DNA of 64,000 bases from Paenibacillus sp. SYP-B4298. Its GTDB lineage: Bacteria; Bacillota; Bacilli; Paenibacillales; Paenibacillaceae. The notes under the pieces were generated by a model. It was not told the DNA's origin and searched no databases. It saw only the letters and a program-made list of their open reading frames with translations. The stretch covers positions 1,053,501-1,117,500 of the forward strand of contig NZ_CP115484.1 of the NCBI RefSeq assembly GCF_027627475.1. The letters are read 5' to 3'. A program made the position numbers and the translations under genes. Of this stretch, positions 63,640 through 64,000 are shown one piece after another (position 1 is the stretch's first letter; every line of letters begins with the position of its first letter).

Positions 63640-64000
63640 ATGTCGCAAAAGGTGCTAGTCATAGAAGATGAGCCGACACTGGCTCGGTTGCTATCGTATA
63701 ATCTGATGCAGGAGGGCTATGAGACGACGGTGGTCGATCATGGCGCAGAGGGCTTGCAGGTTGCGCTGCAAGGCAGCTTCGAATTGATTATCCTGGATAT
63801 CATGCTGCCCGGCATGAATGGGTTCGAGGTGCTGACGAAGCTGCGTCAGAACCGGATTGCGACACCTGTCATTATATTGACGGCACGCAATGCGGAGGAG
63901 GAAGTTGTGCAAGGGCTCAAGCATGGTGCGGATGATTACATTACGAAGCCGTTCGGCGTAGCCGAGCTGTTGGCGCGTGTATCCGCGGTGCTGCGCCGTT
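63640..64000 (+). CDS. phoP: PhoP-like response regulator, 3' end outside window
   Basis: 120 codons are visible, open to the window edge, from the ATG at 63640 with CTGGAGG before it. The receiver is intact: VLVIEDEPTLARLL (acidic pair), the phosphorylated Asp53 in LIILDIMLPGMNGF, Thr in ILTARNA and Lys in YITKPFGV. The following AELLARVSAVLRR is the usual link to an OmpR/PhoB winged helix, which lies outside. It responds to phosphate limitation in homologues. Confidence 0.9.
   Translation, partial: MSQKVLVIEDEPTLARLLSYNLMQEGYETTVVDHGAEGLQVALQGSFELIILDIMLPGMNGFEVLTKLRQNRIATPVIILTARNAEEEVVQGLKHGADDYITKPFGVAELLARVSAVLRR

Overview
The window looks like a chromosomal segment of a mid-GC, endospore-forming Firmicute, most likely Paenibacillus or a close relative. 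The reasons are strong AGGAGG ribosome sites, frequent TTG starts, a near-complete match to the sporulation regulator GerE, a YhcN/YlaJ-type sporulation lipoprotein, two CgeB-like spore maturation proteins, SpsI/SpsJ-like spore-polysaccharide enzymes, a FapR box, and TPP and yybP-ykoY riboswitches. No tRNA, rRNA, insertion sequence or prophage was recognised.

Layout. 0-11.8 kb is housekeeping: the end of an HRDC-domain protein, CheX, an SDR, a DEAD-box helicase, the ABC pair EcsAB, a small lipoprotein, a class I aminotransferase divergent from an AraC regulator, a P-loop kinase, phosphatidylserine decarboxylase and an SH3/amidase cell-wall hydrolase. 11.8-13.3 kb holds a type I-C-like CRISPR leader and array (16 repeats, 15 full spacers, plus a decayed half-repeat) with no cas gene anywhere in the window. 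13.6-41.1 kb is mainly a spore-surface glycan region, interrupted by a TPP riboswitch and thiC. It holds at least ten glycosyltransferases (GT2, GT4, GT-D and CgeB types), nucleotide-sugar genes for dTDP-4-keto-6-deoxyglucose and for a UDP-N-acetyl-6-deoxy-L-hexosamine, three small helical proteins, a short basic glycine-periodic protein, a FapR-controlled FabH, and GerE. 41.4-50.2 kb carries an HSP90-family/partner operon, a riboswitch-controlled TerC protein, an arabinofuranosidase, a DCC protein, an SDR and glutaminase. 50.4-58 kb has a TPR protein, an orphan sensor kinase and a SWIM/SNF2 pair. 58-64 kb has an HD phosphohydrolase, class I fumarase, a transporter and a PhoR/PhoP-like pair with a Pho-box array before the regulator.

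How the genes work together. In the glycan region sugar activation, glycosyl transfer and small accessory proteins are translationally chained (ATGA overlaps). Five of these proteins share an unusual N-terminal module, an Arg/Lys-rich tail followed by a G-x3-G-x3-G periodic segment. One gene (27232-27528) encodes essentially only that module. I infer a common docking or targeting signal for a spore-surface glycosylation complex, and this is the best candidate for an undescribed system here. Several start sites lack ATG/GTG/TTG where the ribosome site and homology place them, and two genes in the cluster look frameshifted.
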